A DNA stretch of 64,000 nt from NCBI GenBank assembly GCA_021208645.1, contig JAJOJL010000060.1, positions 1 through 64,000 of the forward strand, written 5' to 3'. Of the stretch, positions 30,393 through 43,552 are shown piece by piece. Made by a program: the position numbers and the translations under genes. The notes beneath the pieces were generated by a model that saw only the letters and a list, made by a program, of their open reading frames with translations, did no database searches and was not told the origin of the DNA. Positions within the stretch are counted from its first letter, which is position 1. Each line of letters starts with the position of its first letter. The stretch is from Bacillus sp. (in: firmicutes) (GTDB lineage: Bacteria > Bacillota > Bacilli > Bacillales > Salisediminibacteriaceae).

Positions 30393-31741
30393 GTGGCAAT
30401 TGTCGATGTTGTAAAATACGATGGGAAAGATGACATATACGCGTGGAAATATCCTTCATCGGAGTTGGGTAACTGGACACAATTGATTGTTAATGAGTCG
30501 CAGGAGGCAGTCTTATTTCGTGGAGGGCAAGCGCTTGATTTATTTACGGCGGGCCGTCATACACTGAGTACGGAAAATATCCCTATTTTAAATAATCTGA
30601 TTAATCTGCCTTTTGGGGGTCAATCTCCCTTTGCAGCGGAAGTTTGGTACGTTAATAAAAAACATTCACTCAATATTAAATGGGGAACCCGTCAGCCCAT
30701 TCAGCTCAAAGATCCGAAATATAAAATTTTCGTTCCAGTGCGGTCCTATGGCCAATTTGGAATTCAGATCAAGGACTCACGGAAATTCTTGATAAAACTT
30801 GTAGGAACGTTAAGTACCTTAGATCAAAAAACATTAACGGAGTACTTTCGCGGGTTAATGATGACAAAAATTAAAGATCTTATCTCTTCGTACTTAGTCC
30901 ATAAGGGTATTAGTATTCTTGAGATAAATGCTTATATTTCAGAGATTTCCAAGCATTTAAAAGAAAAACTTAAGCCAATCTTTGACACCTATGGAATTGA
31001 AGTTCTTAATTTTACGTGAACTCCGTCAATGTTCCCGATGAAGACGAAGCGGTAAAGCGGTTGAAGGATGCGTTAGCAAGACGGGCTGAAATGGATATTG
31101 TCGGATTTAATTATCAACAGGAACGATCCTTTGATACCTTGGAGGCGGCGGCCAAAAATGAAGGGGCTGGCCAGTCGGATATGATGGGGGCTGGTATTGG
31201 TCTTGGTATGGGTGTTCGCGTTGGTGGAGCATTCGGGAACAGTATGTCTGGAATTACGGGAAGTATTCAGACAGGGAATGAGACTCAGTGTCCAAAATGT
31301 CAGAGCCGCAGTTCTGAGAATGCTAGATTCTGTAGCTCTTGTGGTCTTGATTTTTACGAGGCGAAAAAGCAGGAAGGTACTTCTTCTACAAAGCCAGATT
31401 TACAAACTGAGCAGAAGGGAAATGCCATTGAAGCTAGTTGTGTTAAGTGTGCCAGTGAAATACAAGAAGGGTATAAATTTTGTCCTTCGTGCGGAGATCA
31501 ATACAATCCATGTGGAAGTTGCGGTGAAGATAATGAAGTTGGTGCAAGTAACTGCCGCCGTTGTGGTAACGCATTTCCTGAGGCGTGTTCCAACTGCGGA
31601 CATCAAGTGGCTGCGGGGATGAAGTTTTGTCCTGAATGCGGTACATCCATGGTGTTGGAATGTACGTCTTGTCAGCACACCCTTATGCCAAGTCAGAAGT
31701 TTTGTCCCGAGTGTGGTTCTGCTCAAATAAGGGGGAAATAA
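30393..31741 (+). CDS. SPFH-domain protein with C-terminal zinc ribbons, apparent 1-nt frameshift near 31013
   Basis: IVDVVKYDGKDDIYAWKYPSSELGNWTQLIVNESQEAVLFRGG; four zinc-ribbon CxxC pairs; F-Y-V-N restored by one T. Confidence 0.75.
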
Positions 31742-31742
31742 T

Positions 31743-32474
31743 ATGGGTCAATTTCGTATTTTTACAGCGGCGACCTTTGCAGTCTTACACATTGTTGCGC
31801 TTATAACATTGGTTGTCATGTTTACTGTCGTAGGGGTTGCTTTAGGCTTTGTCTATATGATCACTTCCATTTTGGCGATTGTTTTTGCGTTCCTAGTGAC
31901 AGTTGGAATTATTGTTCTTCAGGTGAAAGAGGTAAGAATGGGAGAAGAGGGGAGCTTTCCGTTTTTATTACCCGTTACAACGACAGTCCTCGTTTATGAT
32001 GTTGGTGTTTTAGGTCTTATTTTATTGGGCTTATTGTTCTCCTCGGGAGTCTACGTTTCTTTGCATTTTCTCCTTGCAGTAGCGTTTGTTGCTACACTGG
32101 CCGTCGTTGGTGGATTTGCCCAGTTTGTGAAAAAACGAGATGATGAAGTGAAAGAACGGGTGGGGCGGATCAAGGAATTACAGCGGGAGGTGCAGTATAT
32201 AAAAATGCTAATTCGGTCGTTCGAGAGAGAACCAGGAAGGAAGGAGCTCCTTGCTAACCTTGATTCCCTCGAAGAGGCAATTCGATTCAGCAATCCTGTA
32301 AGCAGGGAAGAGATGTCGGAAGTGGACAATTCCATTGAAGTAATGCTAGGAGACTTAAAAGTCATTGTGGAAAAATTAGTAGCTGAAGGGGAGATGTCAT
32401 CGGAGTCAGAGGAGGAAATGGCCAAATTATCAAAGACAGTAGATCAGATCCGGTACACCATCGACTACCGATAA
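31743..32474 (+). CDS. membrane protein of unknown function
   Basis: 4 hydrophobic segments and coiled-coil C-terminus; same operon as the SPFH gene. Confidence 0.55.
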   Translation: MGQFRIFTAATFAVLHIVALITLVVMFTVVGVALGFVYMITSILAIVFAFLVTVGIIVLQVKEVRMGEEGSFPFLLPVTTTVLVYDVGVLGLILLGLLFSSGVYVSLHFLLAVAFVATLAVVGGFAQFVKKRDDEVKERVGRIKELQREVQYIKMLIRSFEREPGRKELLANLDSLEEAIRFSNPVSREEMSEVDNSIEVMLGDLKVIVEKLVAEGEMSSESEEEMAKLSKTVDQIRYTIDYR

Positions 32475-32480
32475 TAGCTT

Positions 32481-32510
32481 GGTGCCTGTCACCACCCGGA
32501 ATTTGTCGAA
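32481..32510 (+). repeat. REP-A (tandem pair, 1)
   Basis: ggtgcctgtcaccacccggaatttgtcgaa. Confidence 0.95.
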
Positions 32511-32529
32511 TGAGCTTTCGCGGTTTCGC

Positions 32530-32559
32530 GGTGCCTGTCACCACCCGTAAATTGTCGAA
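32530..32559 (+). repeat. REP-A (tandem pair, 2)
   Basis: ggtgcctgtcaccacccgtaaattgtcgaa. Confidence 0.95.
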
Positions 32560-32647
32560 TATGTTGGCAGTATTATGGTGATTGGATCAATATAAACATT
32601 AAAAGTCTTCATTTCTTTCTTTAATACAATGGTGAGGAGTTGGGGGT

Positions 32648-33331
32648 ATGAAGGTTCCTTTTTACTTGCAATGGTGGGCAATTATTCTTGGTTTTATTGT
32701 GTTTTGGCCAATTGGAATATTATTATTAATTTTGAGAATTACCCGTTCGAGGAGACTGATGCTAAAAGCAGGCAACGGTATTCGGATTGTGGGGATTTTA
32801 ATTTTGGCTTTTTTTGGTTTGCTTACGATAGGGGTAATTGTGGATCCTGAGGTAGGCCTGGAAGTGTTTTTTGTCTTTTGTTTGTTCTTTTTGCTGCCAG
32901 GGTTGTTTTTGTATCGGTACGGACGCAAACTAAGGCTCGAAAGCAGCAAAACGAAAAAGTACATACAATTAGTTGTAAATGAGCATTTACGTTCTGTCGA
33001 TGATATTGCCCGAAGCCTTCAAGCAAATCCAACAAAAGTAAGGGAAGATTTAAGGAAACTCATTGATCAGGATTTCTTGCCAAATGCAACATTAAACCAT
33101 ACAACAGACCGTCTAGAAATTATGATTGCCGACGAAACAATTGCCGGACAGGATGGGGAGGGGACTGAGAAAGACAATAGGGGGAAGACAACAACGTCAG
33201 CTAATGTAGCCTCAAAAACAGGTGGTCCCCATAGACCAGTTTCCGTAACTTGTCCTGGCTGTGGGGCAAATAATATTATCATGGGAAGTACCGGCGAATG
33301 TGAATACTGTGGCAGCACCCTCACCACCTAG
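32648..33331 (+). CDS. membrane protein with C-terminal zinc ribbon
   Basis: VTCPGCGANNIIMGSTGECEYCGSTL; TM N-term. Confidence 0.6.
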   Translation: MKVPFYLQWWAIILGFIVFWPIGILLLILRITRSRRLMLKAGNGIRIVGILILAFFGLLTIGVIVDPEVGLEVFFVFCLFFLLPGLFLYRYGRKLRLESSKTKKYIQLVVNEHLRSVDDIARSLQANPTKVREDLRKLIDQDFLPNATLNHTTDRLEIMIADETIAGQDGEGTEKDNRGKTTTSANVASKTGGPHRPVSVTCPGCGANNIIMGSTGECEYCGSTLTT

Positions 33332-33359
33332 GTGCCTGTCACCACCCGGAATTTGTCGA
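33331..33359 (+). repeat. REP-A overlapping a stop codon and the CWC 3' end
   Basis: ta[g]gtgcctgtcaccacccggaatttgtcga. Confidence 0.95.
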
Positions 33360-33554
33360 TTCTTTGTATTGCTGAAGGCACTTTTTACAAATGCATGCTT
33401 TATTTTTCAATTCTTCAGGAACAAGATCAAGAAGACCTTCAGGAAAACTCTCTTTACTGCACCAGCATGCATTTAGAACGTCACAGCGGTTATCACCACC
33501 ACAAAGGGGGCATTGTCTAGTTTCATGATTTAACTTATAGTCACTCACTCGCAC
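33339..33554 (-). CDS. cysteine-rich CWC family protein
   Basis: CPLCGGDNRCDVLNACWC...ACICKKCL; last residues STNSGW* are encoded by REP-A. Confidence 0.8.
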   Translation of the reverse strand: MRVSDYKLNHETRQCPLCGGDNRCDVLNACWCSKESFPEGLLDLVPEELKNKACICKKCLQQYKESTNSGW

Positions 33555-34277
33555 TCACCTCTATCAAATGGCTTCTTAAAAACATGTAAAAAAGTATAAT
33601 AAGTAGAACTGCAAAAGGAGAACAGGTGATTAATGGAAAGAAACGATACGGAAAACCATTATAACCACTAAGCTTAAGTGTTTTTCGATGTTTTCACAAA
33701 TCATGAACTGTGTACTCCTTCCTTATCCCCATATTTTATCATTTTCTATAACTAGTTAAGTAGATAAAATTCATCTAGTTGTAGTGCCATCATCCTTTAG
33801 ATTCCTGTTCGTTTACTATGCCACCCCTATCTACCGATAACTTATTATTATGCTAAATAAACCAGCCACTCTACCTTAAATTTCCAACTACCTCCCATTT
33901 GAACGATGGATTTCCTTCGACATTTTAAAAATATACTTCGACAGCGACTTGCGATCGTAAATACTTTTCCAGTCCCTAAACTTCCAGTAGTTCAGGTATT
34001 CCACTGAGTCCATAGACCCACAAAACATATTCCTTAGAATAAACAAAATGAATTATATCAAACTTTTTCCCTAACTTAAGCCTAAATATGGTAGAGGAGG
34101 TAAAGTGTATAGGTCTAATGACTACTTTTAACCTTATGGTTTCTATCAGATGCAACAGCCCTCGACAGGCAACAATAGACGTATGAATCATTTTAGTCTG
34201 AATAGTAATAATATTCATAAAACAAGCAGGAAATAAGTCTAATTCTATTTAACTATTTACCCATCACAGTAAAGGAG

Positions 34278-37200
34278 GTGGCTTATTTGCGTAGGAGACA
34301 TAAACGAGTTTTGCGAAAGGGATTCATCTACATCATGATCTTTCTACTAACTTTTTCATCCTTTCTTCCTGGTGTAGTCGGTGCTGAAAACAATGGCATC
34401 GTAGATTTACAGGTGAAGGATGAAGAACTAGAGAAAGAAAGGGAACAACAATTTTTTCAGGCAGAAGCAGACGCAGGAAGTGGTTATGAAGATGAAGGAG
34501 ATTTAGTTTCTATCTTAACTGGCTTAGGCTGGGAAGAACCTGATTTTGACACGAATAAATCAGGATCTGAAAACGCTTCTCAGGAAAAGGTAGAGTCGGA
34601 GATTTACGAAGCCCTCAAAAAATCGGAGGAAGTAGACGTAATTATTCGTGTGAGAGATACGTCCAGAAGCCTCTCTAACGAAGAGGTGTTTCAACGTGCG
34701 AGGGGGCAACAGAACCGCACGGAACGACTTCGGTTTGTCCAAGAGCAACTGCAAACAAGAGCAGAAGCATCGCAAAAAGGGTTAATAACTGCCCTTGAAG
34801 CTTTAGAATCGAAGGGACAAGGGAAGCAAAACGAAGCATTCTGGATTATTAACGGGGTTTCGGCAACCGTAACGGAAGCAGGGTTAAAGGAACTTGCCGA
34901 GCGGGACGATATTGAACGAATTACACTTGATAGACTGCTAGAATTACCAGAAATCACCGAAGATGACTCGAAACCTCGTCTCCCGGAATGGGGACTGGAA
35001 AAGATTTTTGCGCCACAAGTGTGGGGGGAATATGGTCTTAAAGGTGAAGGCATTGTAGTCGGAATTATGGATACAGGTGTAGACGCCAATCACGAAGCAT
35101 TACGACATAATTATCGTGGAAAAGATGGGGACCACACGTATTCATGGATTGATGTGTCTGGACAAGGTTACGGCACGCCTGCCGATGGCCACGGACATGG
35201 TACCCATGTAGCTGGTTCTGCCGTTGGAGGTGGACAAGGGGAACCGATTGGGGTTGCTCCTGAGGCAGAGTGGATTGCAGCGAAAATCTTTACCGATGGA
35301 GGGTCTGCAACTACGTCAGGGATTCACCAAGCATTTGAGTGGTTCATGGCCCCTGGTGGAGATCCAGAAAAAGCACCACACGTTGTCAATAACTCGTGGG
35401 GAAATGCAAACACGTACAATGAAGAATTTTATGATGGAGTACAAGCATGGGTGTCCGCAGGGATATTCCCGTTGTTTGCGGCAGGTAATAGTGGGCCAGG
35501 AGCACAAACGATTGGTTCACCAGCTAGTTTCCCAGATTCCTTTGCTGTTGGGGCAACGGATGTGAACGACTATATTGCTAGCTTTTCCAGCCGTGGTCCG
35601 GTTTATTGGCCAAATGAAGCGGGCGAGCAGGTTCGTTACCTCAAGCCGGAAGTTTCGGCTCCAGGGCATCAAATTTATTCTGCCTGGCCAGAAGCGTTAG
35701 GTCGTGGAAAATATCATACGATCAGTGGTACATCGATGGCAACACCACATGTGGCAGGTGCCATTGCGTTAATTTTGCAGGCAAATCCTAATTTGAATTT
35801 AGATGATGTAGCTGATTTATTGGAAAGCACTGCCAGAGTGGAGCCTCATATGGGCTCTGTACCGAACGATCTGTATGGGTACGGTATCATTAATGTTTTC
35901 CAAGCAGTCACAGAGGCAGCTTATGCAGGGGAATTGGCTGGATCAGTCGTTAATAGTGACGGGGAAGCCATTTCCGCAGCAACAATTGATATTCCTGCCC
36001 TGTCGATCGAGCATAAAGTTGGTGAGGATGGGGAATTTACCTTCCGTGTTCGTGAGGGTACGTATGATGTGGTCGTTTCGGCATTCGGCTATGTGCCAGT
36101 GACGAAAACAGTAGAAGTGAGTCAAGGGCAAACGACTTTGGAAACGTTCGTATTATCTTCTGCAGCACGTCATTCCTTGACAGGGTCCGTAGTGAACGAG
36201 AATGGTAATGCCGTGCCATTTGCCTTTATTCGCGTAAAAGATACGCCACTTCCAACAGTTCGTACCAATCCACAAGGAAGTTTTGAAATTGCTGATCTCC
36301 CTGAAGGATCTTACTCCTTGTATGTAAGCGGGGAAGGGATTGCTGGAAAAGAGCTAGATGTGATGGTAGATGGTAATAAACAAGTTACCATCCAGGTGCA
36401 AACGGCGACAGCAACAGCAAATGCCGATTGGCGAACGGCCAATAACAACATGAGCAGAAACGCTATTTCCGCCAATGCCATTGATGGGGAAAAATTAGCG
36501 GAGGCTTGGCGCTATACAAATGGCAATAAGGGGCATATCCTTTTCTCCACGCCAGCCATAGATGATGGGAAGGTCGTTTTTGTTACAGACAGGGGCTGGG
36601 TGACGGCATTACACAGTAGCAGCGGGGAAGAAGTGTGGAGCATCCGGCTAGGGAATTCGAATCGTACCTCGCCAACGATAGAATCAGGTGTGGTGTATTT
36701 GTCAGGCGGTGATGACCGTCATGTTTACGCCTTAGATTTAGGGACAGGGCGGATGCTGTGGAGTGTGGACGTTGGTTCACCTGCTATTTATGAATCCCCA
36801 CTCTATGAGAACGGCACCGTTTATGTGAGTTCCGGGTTGACGGAAAATGCCAAAGTAACTGCCATTGAAGCAGCAACTGGCTCGGTCAAGTGGACGAAGG
36901 AGCTAGGAGGCCCATCCTTCTTCGGAGGTAGTATCGGTGATGGCATGATGTTTATCGGTACGTATGACAACCGTACGTTTAGGGCCCTTGATTTATGGAA
37001 TAATGGCGCGGTCGTTTGGGAGAGGACATTAGAAGACGAAGGGTTTGCCTCAAGGCCAGTTTATGTGGATGGCGTCGTGTATGCGGCCAGTACGAATTTT
37101 TCCACAGAACGGGGAACGCTGTTTGCCTTTGATGCGCAGAGGGGGGGACATCCTATGGCAAAATAACGGTATTGGTGACACACAAGCAGGATCACCTGTT

Positions 37201-40200
37201 GTGTACGAAAACATTGTTGCGATGGGGTCTGCATCGCAGCCAGTTGTCCGCGCTTTCGATCGAGAAACGGGCAGTCTGGTTTGGGAAAACAGTACGATTG
37301 GCTTCACCCTTCATAACGGAACGGTGACGGCCGATGGGACGTTGTATGTGAGTAACACGAACGGTGTCCTGTACGGTTTAGATATTTTAACGGGAGAAAT
37401 CCGTTATGAATTTACGTTAAACGACTATAGTACGGGAGGTCTTCCTGTTACTTCAGGCAAGATCATTGTACCAACACGGACGACGGTCCATGTTTTTGAA
37501 TCGCCAGGTGTGTTATCAGGGACTATGACAACTTCGGCTGGAGAGCCAGTGGAAGGCTATGCAGTCGTGTTGGAGACGGGGGAAAAAGTGTATGCTGAAG
37601 CAGACGGCAGCTTCCGTCTGACACATGATCCAGGTGACTATACGGTGCAGGTTGGAAAGTATGGTTTGAAACAACAAGCGGTTAACGTTACGTTTGTGTC
37701 TGGTTATGAGCAAGAAGAGACCTTTGCATTAGAAGCGGCAGAGGAAGGTAGCTTAGAGATTACAGTCTTGGATAATCGGTCAGGCAGTGCTCTTGGAAAT
37801 GCGGAAGTATCCCTTGCAGATACGCCGCTGGAAGGCGTGACCAATGAGGACGGTGTTTTCTTCGTCGATGCTGTTTATGAAGGGGAATATGAACTGACTG
37901 TTTCTCATACGGGCTATGTGTCGAAAACAACGGTCGTTACGGTGGAAGCAGGGGAACTAGCTAACATGACAGTTGCTCTTCAACCAATTGATATTGCCGT
38001 TTTAAATGATTATCAGTCGGAAATGACAACGATTTTAAACGTCAATGGCTATACGGCAGAGGAACGGGATTGGGATGTAATCGATGATTTAGGGCAATAT
38101 GAGATTTTACTCCTGAATGGTGCCTATGGCTCTGGGGGCTGGCGGCCAGATGAAACGTTGTTTAAAAATATGGTTGCGGCTGCGAACGATCACGATGTGG
38201 ATATTGTATTCGTAGACGCATGGGGGTCAAACTACGGATCTGTTCGTCATCTGACGCAGTTCATGCACGACCCAGCCTTAATTGCCCATCATTATGGTAC
38301 GGGACAAGTCCGCTTGCAAGTAGACGAAGAGCATCCAATTTTGGATGGCTTTAGTAAAGGTGATCGCGTCACTTTATATACAAGAAATGGTGACTTCGCC
38401 TGGTTTAACAACTATTCTGGTCGTCATTTGGCGACGGTGGGAAGTACGACACAAGGATTTGTTGGGACTGGTGTGGCGTATAAAGCCGTTTCAGAAAACA
38501 GTGCCCATTTACTCTTGGCAAGTCATGCGGCGGCACCATGGATTTCGCCATTGCAAGGCTGGCTGCCGGCACATCAAACGGTTTTCTTTAATGGTATCGA
38601 CTTTTTACTGGACAGTCAGTTTGGTAAGTTAACAGGTACGGTTGTAAATGAAGCGGGCGCTGCGGTGGAAGCAAGCTTCGAGATTTTAGAAACGGGAGTT
38701 ACGTTTGATTCGGAAGTGGATGGTGATGATTCTTCGTTCCAAGTTTTCCATGACGAAGGGACTTACACATTAGAAGTTCGTGCCTCTGGTTATGATGTGG
38801 AAACGTACGAAGTGACGTTTACCCATGGGTCACCAACGGAGTTGGATGTGGTCATTTCAGGAAGTTCTGCAGGTGCCATCTCTGGTGTGGTTGTCAACGG
38901 TTTAACGAACCAACAGATGCCTGATGTGAATGTAACCCTCTATGATGAAGAGGGAGAAGTGGTAGACGAAGCCGTGACTGGATCCAATGGGCGGTTTACG
39001 TTTGCTGATTTAACGGGTGAAGTGTATACGTTGTCGTTTGAAAAAGACGGCTTTATCGCTGAAACGAGAGAAGTAGATTTAACTCGCCACAATGGAGAAT
39101 TAACGGTAGCGATGAATCCTGTTCCGCGGATGGCGGTCGTTGGGGATTACTCTATATCTGGTAGAAATTTCCGAGCGGTTTTTGCAGAGTTGGGAGTAGA
39201 TGTAGACGGGCTTAACATTTCTCAAGCTATTGATAATATGACGGAATACGATGTTATTTTTATCAATGAAGTTAGTTTGACTGCAGATCGCAACCGGATT
39301 GGCGAGATGATAGAGGTTGCTGATGGGCATGGGACGAGTCTTGTGTTTGGGGATTCATACGGAATCTCTGCAGGTCTTAACCAGTTGATATTGCAACGGG
39401 GAGACCCTGCTTCAAGAACGACCGTCTTAGATACTACCTCTGCTGCCGGTTACATTGTACTAGAGGAGCATCCGATTTTTGGCGGAAGAGATGTTGGAGA
39501 GTTCATTGAGTTACTTGTCCCTTCCAATAGTAGAGTTGCTCACTTTGCTGGTTACAGCGGTTATTCATTGGCGGAAATTACTCACGAGGCTCGAGATGAA
39601 GCCCATGGAATTGGGGTTGCCTTTAAACCGCGGACAGGCAGTAGTGTGGAAGTGTTGTTAGGGGGACACGGCTTCTCCTTTAACCATCACAAAGACCATT
39701 ACACAGACGAAGCATTGGAGATGCTCGTTCAAACGATGGTTTGGGCGGCAAATGCGAGATTCAACACGATTGAAGGAACGGTGACAGATGAAGATGGTAA
39801 TCCACTGTTAGCGGATATTGAAGTAGTGGGTGAACCGTTCAGTGCTGTAACTGACCTGGAGACAGGTGCTTTCTCCATCGCCATTAAAGATGGGGACTAT
39901 GAAATTGAGGTCAGTGCATACGGTTACGATACAGTAACGGCTGCCGTAACTGTTGATAGCGATGTGGAACCAATAGCCATCCCGATGCCAGTAGATGCTA
40001 CGGTTGGTTCCATTTCAGGAATCATTGTAAGTGAGTTGGATGGGTCGGCAATTGAAGGCGCCCATGTGGATCTGATTGGTGTTCCTCGTGAGGCTTTTAC
40101 TGAACAGGGACGCTTTGAACTGACCCGAATCATGCCGGGGACGTATGAGTTGCTGATCAATGCAGATGGGTATGTGCAAAAACGTCTAAGTGTAGAGGTA

Positions 40201-43200
40201 GGGGAAAACGAGGAGCTGAACTTGCCACTAGAAATGAAACCGTCGCCGACGATTGGTGTTATTGTTGATGCCACATCTTCTAGTGCAGTGACGCTCGATG
40301 AATATTTAACGGAAAGAGGTTACATCGTAGAGCATTTCTTCTATGATGAAACGGACAGATTAAATGAAATCGATGTAGTGATTGCCAACTCTGATTTTAA
40401 CAATAGTTTAATTCCAGAAAAAGAAGTATTTGCGAAGTTCTTAAAGGAATTAGATGTTTCGAGAACACCGGTAATTTGGACAGGGCAGCATGGAGGCAGA
40501 GGGAGTATCCGATTCCTTCAAGAGTATGAGGGAGATCCAGCGATTGCCTTTGGTGGAAGCGGTCAAGGGATGCAAGGAAAAGTGCTGACCGATCATCCAT
40601 TAGTGGAAGGTTTAGACGTTGGTGAGCAATTTGCTATACCAGCGGCGTCTAATTTCTATTATGTCTTTGATGACTATTCTGGTGAAACGATTGCAGATGT
40701 TTTGGATGCTAATGATGAACGAATTGGAAGCATGGTTGCCTATAAAGGGCGAACGATTGATTCTGTGGAAATTCTCTTGTCAAACATGACATTCAGTCAT
40801 TCGTGGCATCCTGGGAACGAAGCTGTCTTCGATGAACAGCGGGAACGAATTTTTAACAATGCGATCCTTTGGGCATTAGAGGTGGAAGAAGCCCTCGTTG
40901 GTGAGTTGCACGGGGCGCTTGTGAATGACCAAGATTTAGCAGTACAAGGGGAAATTTACATCCATGAAACGGGCCGGACGATTGAAACGAACGAGCAAGG
41001 TGAATTCTACTTAGGCTTAGCCACAGGTGAGTATGAATTAACCATAACTGCTTTCGGTCATGAGGAAAAAACCGTGTCGTTCACGATGGAAAACGGGGTA
41101 AGACTCGATGAAACGATCGTGTTAACATCGGAAGCTGCTGGTATTGTAAACGGTACAGTTGTGAATACGTCGGGAGAAGCTATATCAGGTGCGGCAGTCC
41201 AGTTTATTGGCACACCAGTTACGGCAACGTCCGATGAGGCAGGGGAATTTAGAGTGTCCTTACCTGCTGACAGTTATGATGTAAGGGTAACAGCATCTGG
41301 TTTTTCACCTGAAGTTGTGTCGGTGGAGGTTATAGCTGGTGCGGAGACCGATGTGACGATCGCCATGTCCGAGTCGGAGGCCGTCGCTGTGTTAGCAACG
41401 TCGTTGCAAGGGAACCGAATTGTGAATTTGCTGGCGGAAGACGGCTATGAAGCGACGTTATATGTGAATTCCAACTTTGAAGAGTTGCAAGAAAATCTCG
41501 GAGATTACGCGTTGGTGATTTTCAACGATCGACATACGAGTATGAACCAAGATTTATTTAAGGAGTTTGTGGATAGGGCAGATGAAACAAATACGAGTAT
41601 CATCTTCCCAAGCCAATTTGCTAGTGGTACGATTCGCGACTTGGCAAGCTTTTATGGGGATCCAGAGTCTGTGACCCAAGGATTCGTTCCAAGTGCTGTG
41701 CAAGTAACGGTAAATGAAGAACATCCGATATTCCGTGGTTTCCAAGTCGGGGAAGAGATTGAAATCCTCAACAACGGAACGAGCAACCAACAGTACGCGT
41801 TTTACACGGGCTACAGTGGTGAGACAATTGGTCAGCTGGCTCATGTGGATCAAGGCATTTTAGGTGATGGCGTGGGCTATGCATTCCGTACGGCCACTAG
41901 CGTCCATGTATTGTTAGGGGGCTTTGCTGCTAGCACGTATGGTCATCCTGAAGCTCGCTGGACCGAGGATGGCAAGCAACTTTACCTTAACGCCGTCGAT
42001 TGGGCCATTTCCGCAAGTCTTGGAGAAATTACCGGTACTGTGACGGATGAGGCAGGAGAAACTGTAAGTGGTGCTAGAGTGAAGATTCTCGAAAATGGGA
42101 TGGAAACCTCGACAAATGCCAATGGACAGTTCAGGTTTGGTATTGGGGAAGGAACGTACACACTTGAAGTTTCGGCGAGGGGATACGAAACACAGGAGCA
42201 AGAAGTGACGTTGGAAAATGTAGGAGATACTGTTGAGGTGCTGTTTGAATTAGTTGCCTTGGAAGGTTCCACGTTATCCGGTGAAATCACCAATGCCGAT
42301 GGGGATAAGCTCGCTGGGGCAAAGGTTACCCTTGTTTTTCTAGAAGATAATCGGGTAATCGAGGAAGTTGTTACAGAAGAAGATGGTCGCTATGAATTCA
42401 CCGACCTTTGGGATGGTTCCTATGCGTTGACAGTAGAGCGAAGCGGCTATGTAAGTGAGACGTTGGATGTACTGATTGAAGGAGAAGATGTGGTAGTTGA
42501 TGTTCAGTTGCACGCGTATGACCTTGCAGTTATCGGTGATGTGAACGGTGCCCTTGCTGAATTCCTAGTTGCAAACGAATTGTTTGCAGAGGAGCGAGGT
42601 TGGGATGTGGCAGATGATTTATCTGGCTATCGTATGATTATCGTTAACACGAACCGAGGGTCAGAGGGAGAATTGACGGCATTGGTTGATGCGGCCGACG
42701 AAGCAGAAATAAGCTTAGTGTTCCTTGGCACGTATGGAGTCACAGGGGGATCAATTCCGTTGTATGGTAAGGCGTTCGGGTCCCCTGTGTTAAAGGATCA
42801 TGGTTATAATGAAGGGTCTGTTTATGTGAAGGCTAATGGTGAACACCCAATCTTTGACGCCTTTGATGAGGAGATGATCCGCGTTCACAGCTCCATGAGT
42901 CCATTTGCAGCTTTTGAAGGGATGCCAGGCACGGTAATAGGAGAGATAGCTGTCGATGATCGTGTTAGAGGAGAAGGTATCGCTTATGCGTTTAAGGGCG
43001 TGGGCCATGTTCACCTCTTCTTATCTAGTTTTGCCGTAACAAATATGATTGGACCTGACTACGGCTGGACGGCCGATGGGAAAAAATTATTTGTGGAAGC
43101 ATTACGATGGGCCATGGAAGCAGAGCAAGCAGTACCTTCCACACCTGTCTGGGATGAAGAGCAAATTAGAACGTCAGATAAGCCTGTCTCGGTTACTGGA

Positions 43201-43434
43201 ACTGCTGAATTACAAACGACTGTGCATATTTACAGGGTACAGGGCAGAAACCGCACCTTGCTAGAAACAGTAACTACTAAAGCAGACGGAACCTTTGAAG
43301 CTAGTATCGATTTAGATAATGGTAACTATTTCTTAGTAGCAGAGGCGGAGAACTTTGCTGGCGTATCAGAGGAATCTGATCGACTGCGGGTAATTGTAAC
43401 AACCGAAAGACCAGTTCCGCCAGGAAGACGATAA
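34278..43434 (+). CDS. giant S8 serine protease with PQQ-like, CarboxypepD_reg-like and repeated Rossmann-like modules; apparent frameshift at a G7 run near 37146
   Basis: GIMDTGVDANHEAL; GHGHGTHVAGSAVG; ISGTSMATPHVAGAI; the second ORF continues the same architecture. Confidence 0.85.
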
Positions 43435-43442
43435 AAAAGCAA

Positions 43443-43500
43443 CCTGGTGGTGCCTCGGGTGGTGCCCGGGTGGTGCCTGTCACCACCCGGAATTTGTCGA
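43443..43500 (+). repeat. REP-A with two extra left-half duplications
   Basis: ctggtggtgcctcgggtggtgcccgggtggtgcctgtcaccacccggaatttgtcga. Confidence 0.9.
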
Positions 43501-43507
43501 TAAGTGT

Positions 43508-43550
43508 GGGTGTCCTAGAAGTGGAATTATTCCCAATAGGACACCCTTTT
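43508..43550 (+). terminator. intrinsic terminator of the giant protease gene
   Basis: GGGTGTCCTA ... TAGGACACCC TTTT. Confidence 0.8.
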
Positions 43551-43552
43551 CT

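Noticed and set aside
31197-31622. Overlapping ORFs in the SPFH/zinc-ribbon gene (e.g. 141-aa plus-strand ORF)
   Set aside because: Alternate-frame shadow of the Cys-rich CDS.
42790-43014. Antisense ORFs inside the giant protease
   Set aside because: Shadow ORFs with no recognisable motif, wholly overlapped by a strong CDS.
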